A DNA stretch of 64,000 bases from Vibrio sp. DW001 (GCF_029016285.1 NZ_CP091976.1:930001-994000), one strand, 5' to 3'. Counted from the first letter of the stretch, positions 18,321-28,291 are shown. Made by a program: numbers and translations. Notes: generated from the sequence alone by a model not told the origin.

Positions 18321-19196
18321 ATGAATATTCCAGCGATTAGATTTAAACATAATAAATGCGATCAAGCCGAGTTTGAAATGGTTGAGCTCGAATCTCTTTA
18401 CCAACGGGATTTGAAGCAGAGGCCTGAAGATCCACATCGTGTCACCTTTTTTATGCTTTTGTATATAGAGGAGGGTGAGGGTGTGCATATGGTGGATTTC
18501 GAAGAATATCCATTTACTGCCGGGTCTTTTGTCTTTATTCAACGAGAGCAGGTTCATGCGTTTGATTTCTCTTCTCAACCGAAGGGGAAAATCATACTAT
18601 TTACTCAAGATTTTTTAGACCGACTGCATGCCAATATGCGCTTGCCGAATTACACACCGACTCATCTAAATAGTCACCATACACCTTTGATACAGCTAAA
18701 TAAGCAAGATAATGGTCGATGTAAAACCTTGCTTGGTGAAATAGCAAATGAGATAGCGCATTTAAAATCGGATCCGCTTATCGTTATGTATCTTTTTTCC
18801 TCCCTATCTTTGATGTTACATCGCTTACGGCCAGAGCTTCGCCACGATAAGCTTTCTCATGAGCAGAGCAATAAGTTTGCTCGATTTTTGAATTTACTTT
18901 TTGAGCATTTTAAGAAAATACGCGATGCAAATTGGTATGCCAATCAAATTAATACCACGTACAAAACACTCAATCAGGTATGTAAACTTGCCACTGATTT
19001 AACAGCGAAACAATTGATTGACGCGTACACGATGATAGAAATCAAAAGAAACCTAGTAGTCAGCAATATCACAACACAACAGATTGCCTATGATTTTGGG
19101 TTTGAAGACGCGAGCAATTTTGTGAAGTTTTTTAAGAAACACGCCGATGCGACACCAAGCCAATTCCAGAAAGCCTACCTGAAGCCCTTATTGTAG
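18321..19196 (+). CDS. AraC-family transcriptional regulator
   Basis: 291 residues with an N-terminal cupin-like sensing domain (about 20-110, including YPFTAGSFVFIQREQVHAF) and a C-terminal double helix-turn-helix. The second HTH matches the AraC signature around ITTQQIAYDFGFEDASNFVK. The start is taken at ATG 18321 (MNIPAIRFKH), since GGGGTGTGG precedes it; ATG 18309 would add four residues and lacks a site. The next gene on the same strand, the NTF2-like lipoprotein 96 bases downstream, may be its target. Confidence 0.85.
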   Translation: MNIPAIRFKHNKCDQAEFEMVELESLYQRDLKQRPEDPHRVTFFMLLYIEEGEGVHMVDFEEYPFTAGSFVFIQREQVHAFDFSSQPKGKIILFTQDFLDRLHANMRLPNYTPTHLNSHHTPLIQLNKQDNGRCKTLLGEIANEIAHLKSDPLIVMYLFSSLSLMLHRLRPELRHDKLSHEQSNKFARFLNLLFEHFKKIRDANWYANQINTTYKTLNQVCKLATDLTAKQLIDAYTMIEIKRNLVVSNITTQQIAYDFGFEDASNFVKFFKKHADATPSQFQKAYLKPLL

Positions 19197-19292
19197 TAGG
19201 GTTCGATATTGACCATTTTTAGGCAAATATCTACTCTGCCCTTGTTTGGAAATAGTGATTAATATGCACTCATCCAATCAAAGGAACAAAAA

Positions 19293-20168
19293 ATGAACAA
19301 ATTATCACTTTCAAATGTATTCGGTAATAGCCTTTTCGCCGCTGGTATTCTAGGCCTTGCAGCATGTTCTTCAGTAGTGAGTGAAACAGAAACGGTGTCA
19401 AATAGAGATAAAGCGGTTCAACTTGTGTCGTCTATAGAAACCGGTGACCCAACCCCCATCGCTTACATCAATCCTGAACAATATATTCAGCATAATTTGG
19501 CCGTTAGCGATGGGCTAGCAGGTTTTGGCGCTGTGATGCAGATGCTGCCAGAAGGCAGTGCGAAAGCCGATGTTAAACGTGTATTCCAAGACGGTGAGTA
19601 TGTTGTTCTCCATACTGAATACAATTTCTTCGGCCCTAAAGCTGGTTTTGATGTATTTCGTTTTGAAGAAGGACGAATCGTTGAGCATTGGGATAACTTG
19701 CAAGAAATCGCACCAATAAACCGTAGTGGTCGCACTCAGTTTGATGGAACGACTGAGATTAAAGATCTAGAAAAAACAAAAGAAAACAAAGCACTGGTTG
19801 CCGATTTAGTTGATTCAGTTTTTATCAAAGGTGAGTTTTCGAAAGTTGGTCAATTTATTGGTCCTAAAGATGACGACTACTTACAACACAACGTAGCTGT
19901 TGCTGATGGTCTAAGTGGCTTAAGTGAAGCAATGAAAGCGCTAACAAAAGCGGGGTCACCAATGATTTATACTAAAAATCATAAAATATTAGGTCAAGGT
20001 AACTTTGTTATTGCGATTAGCGAAGGGGAGTTCATGAAGAAGCATGTTGCATTCTACGATTTGTTTCGAGTTGAGAATGACATGATTGTTGAACATTGGG
20101 ATACGATTGAAGCGATTCCAGTTAAAGCTGAATGGAAAAACACAAACGGTAAGTTCGGTTTTAAGTAA
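19293..20168 (+). CDS. Lipoprotein with two NTF2/SnoaL-like repeats
   Basis: 291 residues. The signal sequence ends in the lipobox GLAAC (Cys25), so the mature protein should be lipid-anchored in the envelope. Two homologous halves follow. Each has a helix, YIQHN or YLQHN, AVSDGL or AVADGL, a central strand pair, then DVFRFE or DLFRVE and EHWD. This is the pattern of SnoaL-like proteins of the NTF2 fold, and the histidine of the QHN motif is kept in both halves. No catalytic assignment is possible. It lies after an AraC regulator and is followed by two perfect stem-loops. Confidence 0.75.
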   Translation: MNKLSLSNVFGNSLFAAGILGLAACSSVVSETETVSNRDKAVQLVSSIETGDPTPIAYINPEQYIQHNLAVSDGLAGFGAVMQMLPEGSAKADVKRVFQDGEYVVLHTEYNFFGPKAGFDVFRFEEGRIVEHWDNLQEIAPINRSGRTQFDGTTEIKDLEKTKENKALVADLVDSVFIKGEFSKVGQFIGPKDDDYLQHNVAVADGLSGLSEAMKALTKAGSPMIYTKNHKILGQGNFVIAISEGEFMKKHVAFYDLFRVENDMIVEHWDTIEAIPVKAEWKNTNGKFGFK

Positions 20169-20192
20169 CCTTCGAAGAAGGCTAGCGTTAGC

Positions 20193-20258
20193 TTCCTTCA
20201 GGTAATTAAGGCCTGAAGGAAACCGATGAGAGGTGACGGCTGATTAAGTCACCTCTCA
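20193..20258. terminator. Two stem-loops between convergent genes
   Basis: TTCCTTCAGG (20193-20202) pairs exactly with CCTGAAGGAA (20212-20221). TGAGAGGTGAC (20227-20237) pairs exactly with GTCACCTCTCA (20248-20258). A smaller AATAAC/GTTATT hairpin follows. They separate the lipoprotein gene from convergent narP and can work on either strand, though no long T-run is present. Confidence 0.6.
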
Positions 20259-20284
20259 ATAACAAGAGTTATTTGGGAAACGGG

Positions 20285-20914
20285 TTAGGATTTGCCTTTA
20301 TTTTCTAAATAAAGGACGGTTGCCGCAACGCGAGATTTTACGCAAAGCTTTTTAAGTAAGCTTTTGATGTGTACTTTTACTGTCGCTTCAGAAATAAATA
20401 ACCGATCAGCGATTTGTCGATTACTAAAGCCTCTCGCGACTTCAACAAGAATTTCTTTTTCGCGATCCGTTAGTGAGCTAAACATGTCATCACTTACAGA
20501 TTTATCACGCATTATTTCCAATACATACTCGTTATATGCATTCCCTGTGACCATCGCTTGTTTAAGCAGACGAATGAGTTCATCTGGTTCGGTATCTTTA
20601 AGCAGGTAACCGTCGGCACCAGCATCGACTAATGCTTTAATATCTTGCTTGTTGTCAGAGACCGTAAGCACGATAACGGTTGATGTTACGCCTTCCTCTC
20701 GCAGTACTTTAAGGGTGTCGAGACCGGACATGCCTTTCATATTGAGATCGAGTAATATCAAGTCAGGTTCTTTTCGGCAAGCTATGGTCACGGCATCGGC
20801 ACCATTACTGGCCTCAGCAATAACGGTAAACTCATCTTCGAAAGATAGGAGCTGACTCACTCCTCTTCTCATTAGAGGGTGGTCATCGACTAATAGTACG
20901 TTCCAATTTGACAT
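20285..20914 (-). CDS. narP: Nitrate/nitrite response regulator NarP
   Basis: 209 residues. The receiver domain (about 1-120) has the acidic pair in LVDDHPLM, phospho-acceptor Asp56 in LLDLNMKG and the conserved Lys in YLLKDTEP. A LuxR/NarL-type helix-turn-helix (about 145-205) contains TDREKEILVEVARGFSNRQI and TVKVHIKSLL. Identified as NarP from the adjacency to NarQ and the nap operon. It should activate napF when phosphorylated by NarQ; a 7-2-7 heptamer pair is present in the nap promoter region. It is 34 bases downstream of narQ and co-transcribed. Confidence 0.9.
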   Translation of the reverse strand: MSNWNVLLVDDHPLMRRGVSQLLSFEDEFTVIAEASNGADAVTIACRKEPDLILLDLNMKGMSGLDTLKVLREEGVTSTVIVLTVSDNKQDIKALVDAGADGYLLKDTEPDELIRLLKQAMVTGNAYNEYVLEIMRDKSVSDDMFSSLTDREKEILVEVARGFSNRQIADRLFISEATVKVHIKSLLKKLCVKSRVAATVLYLENKGKS

Positions 20915-20948
20915 TTCTTTTCCTAATTTAATCCGAGTTCAGGTTCAC

Positions 20949-22634
20949 CTACATCTGTAAGGGAAAAAACAGCTGTACTGTACAGCCTTCGCCCGGGCTA
21001 CTAAATACTTTGAGCTCACCATTCAGACGATCAGCGCGTTCAGACATGATGGTTAAGCCGTAATGGTTGAGCTTTTCAATGCTAGTGCAGAATCCGTTAC
21101 CATTATCAACAATACTGATATTAACTGATCGATCTTGTTGGTGACAATTTATCTTTATTTCGGATGCATTTGCGTGTTTTATGGCGTTGAGTACGGCTTC
21201 TCTAATCAGCTGTATAACGTGTACCTGGTGGTTTGCGCGAAGAGATATTGATGCGAGTGTGTTGTCTAGAATTATCTCCGCCTTTGTCTGCTCTTCTAAT
21301 GGTTTCAGTAGTTCTTGCAATGCTTCCTCTAGATTTGCTTTGCCAATCGTCAATCTAAACGTACTGAGCAGTTCGCGTAACTGTGTATAAGTCGCACTCA
21401 GTTGCGTGTCTATTTCTTTTGCTGTTTCGCCCGCAAGTTCCATATTCGGCTTCGCAATACTTCGATTGAGTAACGTCGTTTGAATTTTTAAGTAAGATAG
21501 AGACTGTGCAATCGAATCGTGCAACTCTCTGGCAATGGTTGCGCGCTCTTCCATTAGCAACAGTTGTTGGGTCTGTTTCTGAGTATTATTATAGTATAGA
21601 CCGCGAGCAAGAATATTGGTTACGTTAGCGATGAGCTCTTGGTCAGGGCAAGGGAGGGTGAACTGCCATTCAAGTTTCCCCATTATATCGTCATCAATTT
21701 TTAGCGGTTCAAAATGCCAAGTAGAGTTGTCTGCGTCACCGACGAGAAGATCCCATTCTGCATGAGCCTCTTTAACAACTAGACGTACCGCAGTCACCCC
21801 TTCTGTAGCCTGTAAGTAAGAGAGTATTTTCTTAAAATTGTCTTCACCTAAATGGCTGACAGAGAGTTCTTGTTGACATCCATATAGAACCTCAAGGGAG
21901 TTTTTAGCATGCTCTAAACGGTGTGTTTTCTCAGAAATTTTTTGTTCAAGCTCAGAATAGTATTTTTCTAATTCAGTGGACATTCCGTTAAAAGCGCCAG
22001 CTAATACACCAAGCTCATTTTGACTCCTAATTCTCAATTTGAAACTGAAATTACCAGATTGGACCTCTTTGCTTGCAACCATTAATTGTCTCAGTGGTTT
22101 TACGATTTTTTTCTGAGAAAAATAAATGACATATGAAACAACCGTCAATATAAGTAAAAAAACCACTCCATAAGCGAGAGATAATATTTGAAGTTTTAGT
22201 TGAGAGAATTTCTGTAACTCATAGACAAAAATATCGATTTGATTGACGTATGTGGCAACTTCATCTAAGTAGGAAAATTTGTTTTCTGATAACAAAGCTG
22301 GGTGTAGAGCCTCCCAACGTTCTAATAATTGTTGATAATTATTTACCAATGAATCTGGCGTTATCCAATTTTCAATAGCACGTAACGTTGGCGAGTTTAG
22401 AGAACGTTCATAGCTGACAATATGATCATAAAATAGGACCGATTGTGTCTCTATATCAAAGGCTAAGCGATAACTCTGCATGCGAAGGGAACCCGCAATA
22501 TTTATGGCTTCGGCATCATCTAAATTGGAGTATAGCGATATCAATGTTATCAGTGTTGATATCACTGATAAAAGGAGAATGATTATCATTGCTCTTGCAA
22601 TTGTTTTCGTTACAGAAATCTGAGCGCGTCGCAA
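20949..22634 (-). CDS. narQ: Nitrate/nitrite sensor histidine kinase NarQ
   Basis: 561 residues. Helix 1 about 14-35, a periplasmic sensor carrying the nitrate-binding P-box GSLRMQSYR (48-56), helix 2 about 150-173, HAMP about 173-225, a GAF-like linker and a HisKA_3/HATPase module. The phosphoacceptor is His372 in ARELHDSIAQS. The start is TTG 22634: GGAGGA lies eight bases before it, and MRRAQISVTKT follows. Single-P-box NarX/NarQ proteins report periplasmic nitrate to NarP/NarL; the pairing with narP and nap points to NarQ. It is divergent from napF. Confidence 0.9.
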   Translation of the reverse strand: MRRAQISVTKTIARAMIIILLLSVISTLITLISLYSNLDDAEAINIAGSLRMQSYRLAFDIETQSVLFYDHIVSYERSLNSPTLRAIENWITPDSLVNNYQQLLERWEALHPALLSENKFSYLDEVATYVNQIDIFVYELQKFSQLKLQILSLAYGVVFLLILTVVSYVIYFSQKKIVKPLRQLMVASKEVQSGNFSFKLRIRSQNELGVLAGAFNGMSTELEKYYSELEQKISEKTHRLEHAKNSLEVLYGCQQELSVSHLGEDNFKKILSYLQATEGVTAVRLVVKEAHAEWDLLVGDADNSTWHFEPLKIDDDIMGKLEWQFTLPCPDQELIANVTNILARGLYYNNTQKQTQQLLLMEERATIARELHDSIAQSLSYLKIQTTLLNRSIAKPNMELAGETAKEIDTQLSATYTQLRELLSTFRLTIGKANLEEALQELLKPLEEQTKAEIILDNTLASISLRANHQVHVIQLIREAVLNAIKHANASEIKINCHQQDRSVNISIVDNGNGFCTSIEKLNHYGLTIMSERADRLNGELKVFSSPGEGCTVQLFFPLQM

Positions 22635-22700
22635 TTAAATTTCCTCCGATTGAGCATGGAATAGAATTGGTTATTGTGTGAACTAAAGCGATGATAAATA

Positions 22701-22714
22701 TTGATCTTGCTCAA
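22701..22714 (+). promoter_or_regulatory. FNR-like site upstream of napF
   Basis: TTGAT-CTTG-CTCAA, matching the FNR consensus TTGAT-N4-ATCAA at nine of ten positions. It would give oxygen control of the nap operon (and perhaps narQ) as in E. coli. It lies about 75 bases upstream of the likely napF -10 element. Confidence 0.6.
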
Positions 22715-22728
22715 GTTCACAAGCTAAT

Positions 22729-22744
22729 TACCTCTTTGTAGGTA
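22729..22744 (+). promoter_or_regulatory. NarP-type 7-2-7 heptamer pair
   Basis: TACCTCT-TT-GTAGGTA: two inverted NarL/NarP heptamers with the two-base spacing required for NarP. The left half fits TACYYMT fully and the right half fits AKRRGTA at six of seven positions. It is positioned between the FNR-like site and the TATAAT at 22778-22783. Confidence 0.65.
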
Positions 22745-22777
22745 TTTATTAGCCGAACCCACATCTTAGACTAAAGT

Positions 22778-22783
22778 TATAAT
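22778..22783 (+). promoter_or_regulatory. Putative -10 element of napF
   Basis: A consensus TATAAT about 95 bases upstream of the napF start, with no good -35 element at the right distance. This fits an activator-dependent promoter served by the FNR-like and NarP-like sites just upstream. The transcription start is inferred only. Confidence 0.4.
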
Positions 22784-22877
22784 GAATAAATAAAAATATT
22801 AACAAAAATGTCTACTTATAGATGTTTGTTAATTTGGCCACTAACATAATTATCACAGTCATTTACAGAGGAAAGCT

Positions 22878-23411
22878 TTGGTCGATTTAGCACGGCGTCG
22901 TTTGTTTAGCCGAATACCAAAAGCGCAATTAGATACACAAGCACCTCAACGGATGCCATGGCTTGTCGATGAACAGATTTTTATCGCTGGATGTAGTCGT
23001 TGTAATAAGTGTCTAGACGTATGCGAAACCGACATCATTATTCAGGGAGACGGAGGTTTTCCTGAAGTCGATTTTAGCAAAGGTGAATGCTCCTTTTGCG
23101 AAAAATGTGCAGATACATGTCCCGAACCTCTTTTTTTTCCACGAGTTGAACCTCTTGTTTCGCGGACTGAAAAACCTTGGAAACAAGTCGCAAAAATTAA
23201 TGACAAGTGTTTGTCGATACAAGGTGTTGAGTGTCGAGTTTGTGGTGATAATTGCGAATATTCAGCAATTAAATTCCGCCTTCAAGTGGGTGGCAGTGCA
23301 AAGCCATTAATAAATGAATTTGATTGTACTGGATGTGGAGGCTGTATCAAGCCATGTCCATCTGATGCAATCGGTATGTATAAAATGGAAAGCATAAAAC
23401 AGGAAGCATAG
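22878..23411 (+). CDS. napF: Ferredoxin-type maturation protein NapF
   Basis: 177 residues, cytoplasmic, first gene of the periplasmic nitrate reductase operon. Four cysteine clusters are visible: CSRCNKCLDVC, CSFCEKCADTC, CRVCGDNC and CTGCGGCIKPC, consistent with several [4Fe-4S] centres. NapF is known to interact with NapA and help load its iron-sulfur cluster before export. The start is TTG 22878, supported by AGAGGAA at 22867-22873; MVDLARRRLF follows. It abuts napD directly. Confidence 0.9.
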   Translation: MVDLARRRLFSRIPKAQLDTQAPQRMPWLVDEQIFIAGCSRCNKCLDVCETDIIIQGDGGFPEVDFSKGECSFCEKCADTCPEPLFFPRVEPLVSRTEKPWKQVAKINDKCLSIQGVECRVCGDNCEYSAIKFRLQVGGSAKPLINEFDCTGCGGCIKPCPSDAIGMYKMESIKQEA

Positions 23412-23663
23412 ATGAGTTATCACGTGAGCAGTTTAGCGGTGCATGCCGCCGCTGACAAACTCGAAGCGGTGAAAGCTGCAATAGAGGCAATGCCAGGAAC
23501 CGAAGTCCCTGGAACAAGTGAAGTGGGCAAGTTAGTTGTGGTTATCGAAGGTGATAGTCGTGACAGCCTCGCGGAACGTTTTGATAAAATTAAACTATTG
23601 CCAGGGGTGCTAGCGGCAACTCTGGTTTTCCATCAAATGGATGAGCAAGTTGAGCTTGACTGA
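23412..23663 (+). CDS. napD: Nitrate reductase chaperone NapD
   Basis: 83 residues, the normal NapD size. The ferredoxin-like fold sequence begins [12 protein letters not shown] and contains [11 protein letters not shown] and [13 protein letters not shown]. NapD binds the twin-arginine signal of NapA and holds back its export until the molybdenum cofactor is inserted. The start is immediately after the napF stop, and napA begins ten bases downstream. Confidence 0.92.
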   Translation: MSYHVSSLAVHAAADKLEAVKAAIEAMPGTEVPGTSEVGKLVVVIEGDSRDSLAERFDKIKLLPGVLAATLVFHQMDEQVELD

Positions 23664-23673
23664 GGAAGCAAAA

Positions 23674-26160
23674 ATGAGTGTCAGTAGACGAAGTTTCTTG
23701 AAGGCAAATGCAGCGGTTGCTGCGGCATCGATAACGGGAGTTATACTTCCAACATCGATTGCTCAGGCTGCTGGAAAAGATAATGAAGTAAATTGGGATA
23801 AAGCACCCTGTCGTTTCTGTGGTACTGGTTGTAGTGTTCTAGTCGGTACGCAGAACGGCCGAGTAGTAGCATCTCAAGGTGACCCAGACGCACCAGTAAA
23901 TCGTGGTTTGAACTGTATTAAAGGGTATTTCCTACCGAAGATCATGTACGGAAATGACCGTTTGACTCAACCGTTATTGCGTAAAACCGATGGTGTTTAC
24001 GATAAAGAAGGCGAATTTACTCCAGTAAGTTGGGATGAAGCTTTCGATATAATGGAAGAGAAATTCAAGGCAACACTGAAAGAAAAAGGACCAACGGCCG
24101 TGGGCATGTTTGGTTCTGGTCAGTGGACTGTCTGGGAAGGCTACGCCGCAGTCAAACTTTTTAAAGCAGGTTTCCGTTCTAACAACCTCGATCCTAACGC
24201 TCGTCACTGTATGGCGTCTGCGGTTGTCGGTTTTGCTCGTACCTTTGGTATGGATGAACCTATGGGTTGTTATGATGACTTAGAGTACGCAGATGCATTC
24301 GTACTTTGGGGTTCAAACATGGCGGAAATGCACCCAATCCTTTGGTCGCGTCTAACTGACCGTCGTTTGTCTGATAAGAATGTTCGTGTTGCGGTTCTTT
24401 CTACCTATGAGCATCGTTCTTATGAGTTAGCCGATAACCCGATTATCTTTACGCCACAAACTGACCTTGCGATTCTTAACTACATCGCTCACTACATTAT
24501 TTCTAATAATAAGGTGAACCAAGACTTTATGGATAAGCACGTTAATATCCGTGAAGGTGAGACTGATATAGGTTATGGGTTGCGTCCTACGCATGCACTT
24601 GAGAAAGCGGCGAAGAATCCAGGTAGTAAAAAATCGACGCCAATGTCTTTTGAGAACTATGCGAAATTCGTCGCTGATTATGATGCAGAAACCGTTTCTA
24701 AGCTTTCAGGTGTGCCAGTAGATCAGCTTGAAGAACTTGCTGAAATGTATGCTGATCCTAAAGTTAAAGTTGTGTCTTATTGGACAATGGGTTTCAACCA
24801 ACATACTCGTGGAGTATGGGCAAACAACTTGGTCTATAACATTCACTTGTTAACAGGCAAGATTTCTAAGCCAGGTTGTGGGCCATTCTCGCTAACTGGT
24901 CAGCCTTCCGCATGTGGTACGGCTCGTGAAGTCGGTACGTTTGCACACAGATTACCAGCAGATATGGTGGTAATGAATCCTAAACACCGTGAAATGTGTG
25001 AAACCAAGTGGAATATTCCTGCAGGCACTATTCCTGCAAAACCAGGTTACCACGCGGTTCTTCAAGATCGCATGTTGAAGGACCGTAAGCTAAATGCTTA
25101 CTGGGTTCAATGTAACAACAACATGCAAGCTGGCCCGAACATGAATGAAGATCGCCTTCCTGGTTATCGTGATCCAGCAAACTTCATCGTTGTTTCGGAT
25201 CCGTATCCAACGGTTACGGCTATGGCTGCTGACCTTATTCTTCCAACCGCAATGTGGGTAGAAAAAGAAGGGGCTTACGGTAACGCAGAGCGTCGTACGC
25301 AGTTCTGGCGTCAACAAGTCTCACCACCGGGTGAATCTAAGTCAGATATGTGGCAAGTAATGGAGTTCTCCAAACGGTTTAAAGTAGAAGAGGTTTGGCC
25401 ACAAGAACTTATCGATAAGAAACCAGAGCTTGCTGGTAAGACATTGTTCCAAGTTTTGTTCGAAAATGGTGAAGTGAATAAATTCAGCGTTGATGAATTA
25501 GCGGAAGGCCAATTGAATGATGAGTCTCGTGACTTTGGCTTCTACGTTCAAAAAGGTTTGTTTGAAGAATATGCCTACTTTGGTCGCGGTCATGCGCACG
25601 ATTTAGCACCATTCGATATGTATCATAAAGCTCGTGGCCTTCGCTGGCCTGTGGTTGATGGTAAAGAAACCTTATGGCGTTATGTTGAAGGCTATGACCC
25701 ATATGTAAATGAAGGTGAAGAGTATTCGTTCTACGGTAAACCAGATAAGAAAGCCGTGATATTTGCGCTTCCTTATGAGCCAGCAGCGGAATCTCCAGAT
25801 GAAGAGTACGACCTATGGCTATGTACAGGTCGTGTACTTGAGCATTGGCATACAGGTTCTATGACCCGTCGTGTGCCTGAGTTGTACCGCGCCTTCCCGG
25901 ATGCTGTTGTTTATATGCACCCATTGGACGCTAAGAAACGTGGTTTACGCCGTGGAGACGCAATAAAGATTGCTTCGCGTCGTGGTGAAGTTACCAGTCA
26001 CGTTGAAACTCGTGGACGTAACAAGGTACCGCAAGGCCTCGTATTTATGCCGTTTTTCGATGCTAGTCAGTTAACCAACAAGCTAACCCTTGATGCGACT
26101 GACCCACTATCAAAAGAGACGGACTACAAGAAATGCGCAGTTAAGATCGGAAAAGCCTAG
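23674..26160 (+). CDS. napA: Periplasmic nitrate reductase catalytic subunit NapA
   Basis: 828 residues from ATG 23674, the same length as E. coli NapA. An in-frame ATG at 23641 overlaps napD and would bury the signal peptide, while GAGGAA precedes 23674. The twin-arginine signal is [10 protein letters not shown], with cleavage near AQAA. Cys46, 49, 53 (CRFCGTGC) and Cys81 bind a [4Fe-4S] cluster, and Cys179 in NARHCMAS should ligate molybdenum of the bis-MGD cofactor. It reduces nitrate to nitrite in the periplasm, receiving electrons from NapB. All key residues appear intact. Confidence 0.97.
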   Translation: MSVSRRSFLKANAAVAAASITGVILPTSIAQAAGKDNEVNWDKAPCRFCGTGCSVLVGTQNGRVVASQGDPDAPVNRGLNCIKGYFLPKIMYGNDRLTQPLLRKTDGVYDKEGEFTPVSWDEAFDIMEEKFKATLKEKGPTAVGMFGSGQWTVWEGYAAVKLFKAGFRSNNLDPNARHCMASAVVGFARTFGMDEPMGCYDDLEYADAFVLWGSNMAEMHPILWSRLTDRRLSDKNVRVAVLSTYEHRSYELADNPIIFTPQTDLAILNYIAHYIISNNKVNQDFMDKHVNIREGETDIGYGLRPTHALEKAAKNPGSKKSTPMSFENYAKFVADYDAETVSKLSGVPVDQLEELAEMYADPKVKVVSYWTMGFNQHTRGVWANNLVYNIHLLTGKISKPGCGPFSLTGQPSACGTAREVGTFAHRLPADMVVMNPKHREMCETKWNIPAGTIPAKPGYHAVLQDRMLKDRKLNAYWVQCNNNMQAGPNMNEDRLPGYRDPANFIVVSDPYPTVTAMAADLILPTAMWVEKEGAYGNAERRTQFWRQQVSPPGESKSDMWQVMEFSKRFKVEEVWPQELIDKKPELAGKTLFQVLFENGEVNKFSVDELAEGQLNDESRDFGFYVQKGLFEEYAYFGRGHAHDLAPFDMYHKARGLRWPVVDGKETLWRYVEGYDPYVNEGEEYSFYGKPDKKAVIFALPYEPAAESPDEEYDLWLCTGRVLEHWHTGSMTRRVPELYRAFPDAVVYMHPLDAKKRGLRRGDAIKIASRRGEVTSHVETRGRNKVPQGLVFMPFFDASQLTNKLTLDATDPLSKETDYKKCAVKIGKA

Positions 26161-26183
26161 TTGTTGTTATGGAGCAGTAAAGA

Positions 26184-26987
26184 ATGAAAATCTTACATTC
26201 TTTGCCATCTGCAAGTAGAAGGCGTTTCATGCGAGACGCCATTCGTACAGCGGTTGGAGTTGGTGCCGCAACGACAGTACTTGGGTTGCAAACCACACAA
26301 AGTAAAGCCGCTAATACGTCCGGTGTGCCTATTCGGCCACCAGGTGCATTAGCAGAGCAAGAGTTTTTAAACGCTTGTTTACGATGTGGTTTGTGTGTCC
26401 AAGCTTGCCCTTATGACACCTTAAAGTTGGCGACAATGTTGTCTCCAGTGGGAACCGGGACACCTTATTTCACCGCGAGAAATATTCCGTGTGAGATGTG
26501 TGACGATATTCCATGTGTGGTTGAGTGCCCTAGTGGTGCTCTTGATAAAGGGCTCACCGACATAACGAAAGCGAGAATGGGAACCGCCGTTCTCATAGAC
26601 CATGAGACATGTTTGAACTGGCAAGGGTTACGTTGTGATGTTTGCTACCGAGTATGTCCATTGATTGATGAAGCGATCACGCTAGAGCCAATACGTAACC
26701 AACGTACTGGTGTACATGCAAGTTTTATCCCAACCGTAGTGTCAGATAAATGCACTGGTTGTGGTAAATGCGAACAAGCATGTGTGCTTGAAGAAACGGC
26801 AATCAAAGTTGTTCCAATCGCGTTAGCAAAAGGTGAATTAGGTCACCACTATCGTTTAGGTTGGGAAGAGAAAGCGAAACATGGCGGTGAAAGTTTGATT
26901 CCAGAGCAGCTCGATTTACCAAATCGTAAACCCCTTGGTAATCCAGATGGTATTAATCCAGATGGCATTAATAAAGGAGGTTTGTGA
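26184..26987 (+). CDS. napG: Ferredoxin-type protein NapG
   Basis: 267 residues. Twin-arginine-like signal [10 protein letters not shown], then four cysteine groups: [28 protein letters not shown] and [11 protein letters not shown]. It passes electrons from the NapH quinol-oxidising branch to the NapC/NapB chain on the periplasmic side. Near the C-terminus a 15-base tandem duplication encodes NPDGI twice. The stop overlaps the napH start by one base. Confidence 0.92.
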   Translation: MKILHSLPSASRRRFMRDAIRTAVGVGAATTVLGLQTTQSKAANTSGVPIRPPGALAEQEFLNACLRCGLCVQACPYDTLKLATMLSPVGTGTPYFTARNIPCEMCDDIPCVVECPSGALDKGLTDITKARMGTAVLIDHETCLNWQGLRCDVCYRVCPLIDEAITLEPIRNQRTGVHASFIPTVVSDKCTGCGKCEQACVLEETAIKVVPIALAKGELGHHYRLGWEEKAKHGGESLIPEQLDLPNRKPLGNPDGINPDGINKGGL

Positions 26988-27859
26988 TGGCAATGAAACC
27001 TAAGAGTGTAAAAAATCTGGCAAAAGATGCAGGTAAAGAAGCAAGAGAAAAGTTCGGTTGGTGGAGTGCCTATCGATTCTTAATCTTACGTCGACTGTGT
27101 CAGTTTTCGGTAATTGGTCTGTTTATTATGGGTCCAACGTGGGGTGTATTGGAAGGGAATTTATCTTCTAGCGTGTTGCTAGGTACGGTTCCTATGTCCG
27201 ACCCTTTACTATTGCTTCAAACGATGGCAACAGGTTATTGGCCTGAAACTACAGCGATTCTCGGCGGAATAATTGTTGCAGGGTTTTATGCTGTTGCAGG
27301 ACCAAGAATGTTCTGCGGATGGGTATGCCCGATGAATCTGGTAACAGATTTGGCCGCATGGATGAGAAGAAAAACGGGACTTAAAGCAAGTTATCAATGG
27401 CCATCTTCACTACGCTATTGGTTATTAGCAGCAATCCTAATAGGTAGTGCTGTATCAGGCACACTTTTATGGACATGGTTAGATCCAGTATCTGCCCTTC
27501 ACCGAGGTATTATTTTCGGATTTGGTGCCGGTTCTGTGTTAATCCTTCTAGTGTTTCTTATTGACTTGCTCTTGGTTGAGCATGCTTGGTGTGGTCACTT
27601 ATGTCCGTTAGGAGCCACTTATGGCGTTATCGGTCGCTATAGTCTAATGCGTGTCACTGCGACCAACAGGGAGCAGTGCAATAACTGTATGGACTGTTAC
27701 AACGTTTGTCCTGAACCAAAAATATTAAGGCAACCGTTGAAAGAGGGCGACAGGAAAATCATGAGTCAGGATTGTATTTCATGCGGTCGATGTATTGATG
27801 TCTGTGCTGAGAAAGTATTCGAATTTAGAATAAGAACTGGAGCTAAATATGAAGAGTAA
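26987..27859 (+). CDS. napH: Membrane quinol-oxidising ferredoxin protein NapH
   Basis: 290 residues with four membrane helices. CGWVCPMN and CGHLCPLG motifs occur after helices, and the C-terminal tail carries two clusters, CNNCMDCYNVC and CISCGRCIDVC. With NapG it forms a menaquinol/ubiquinol branch feeding nitrate reductase. Start ATG 26987 is chosen because AGGAGG (26975-26980) is six bases away; GTG 26984 and ATG 26993 are less well spaced. It overlaps napB by 11 bases. Confidence 0.92.
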   Translation: MAMKPKSVKNLAKDAGKEAREKFGWWSAYRFLILRRLCQFSVIGLFIMGPTWGVLEGNLSSSVLLGTVPMSDPLLLLQTMATGYWPETTAILGGIIVAGFYAVAGPRMFCGWVCPMNLVTDLAAWMRRKTGLKASYQWPSSLRYWLLAAILIGSAVSGTLLWTWLDPVSALHRGIIFGFGAGSVLILLVFLIDLLLVEHAWCGHLCPLGATYGVIGRYSLMRVTATNREQCNNCMDCYNVCPEPKILRQPLKEGDRKIMSQDCISCGRCIDVCAEKVFEFRIRTGAKYEE

Positions 27860-28283
27860 GTTTGTCGTGTCTGCAATGCTGGCGGCTTTTGTAAGTACGG
27901 CAGCATTCGCCGAAGTGACATCACTTCGCGGCGATCAGAGTATAAGCGATAATAATGAGGTATCTACTATTAAGCAGTTACCCAAAAAACAAGATAAGCT
28001 AGCGTTGGATTATGTAAACCAACCACCACTTATCCCACACTCAACGGTTCAAGTGCAACTGAATGTAAGTAATAACGGTTGTCTCGAGTGCCATGATGTA
28101 AGTACTTATCGCAAAACTGGAGCGCCACGTGTGAGTCCAACTCACTACATGGATCGTGATAACAAAATGTTGACTGATGTAGCGCCACGCCGTTATTTCT
28201 GTCTGCAATGTCACGTAACACAAGTTGACGCGAAACCTCTGGTCGCTAATGATTTCAAACCAGCTGGTAAATTTGGCCAGTAG
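27849..28283 (+). CDS. napB: Diheme cytochrome c NapB
   Basis: 144 residues with a Sec signal peptide (about 1-21, ending AAFA). Two heme-binding motifs, CLECH and CLQCH, and distal histidine-containing segments (PPLIPHS, SPTHYMDR) match NapB. It is the small periplasmic electron-transfer subunit that docks on NapA. Its start lies inside the end of napH, which suggests coupled translation. Confidence 0.93.
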   Translation: MKSKFVVSAMLAAFVSTAAFAEVTSLRGDQSISDNNEVSTIKQLPKKQDKLALDYVNQPPLIPHSTVQVQLNVSNNGCLECHDVSTYRKTGAPRVSPTHYMDRDNKMLTDVAPRRYFCLQCHVTQVDAKPLVANDFKPAGKFGQ

Positions 28284-28291
28284 GGGGCGGT

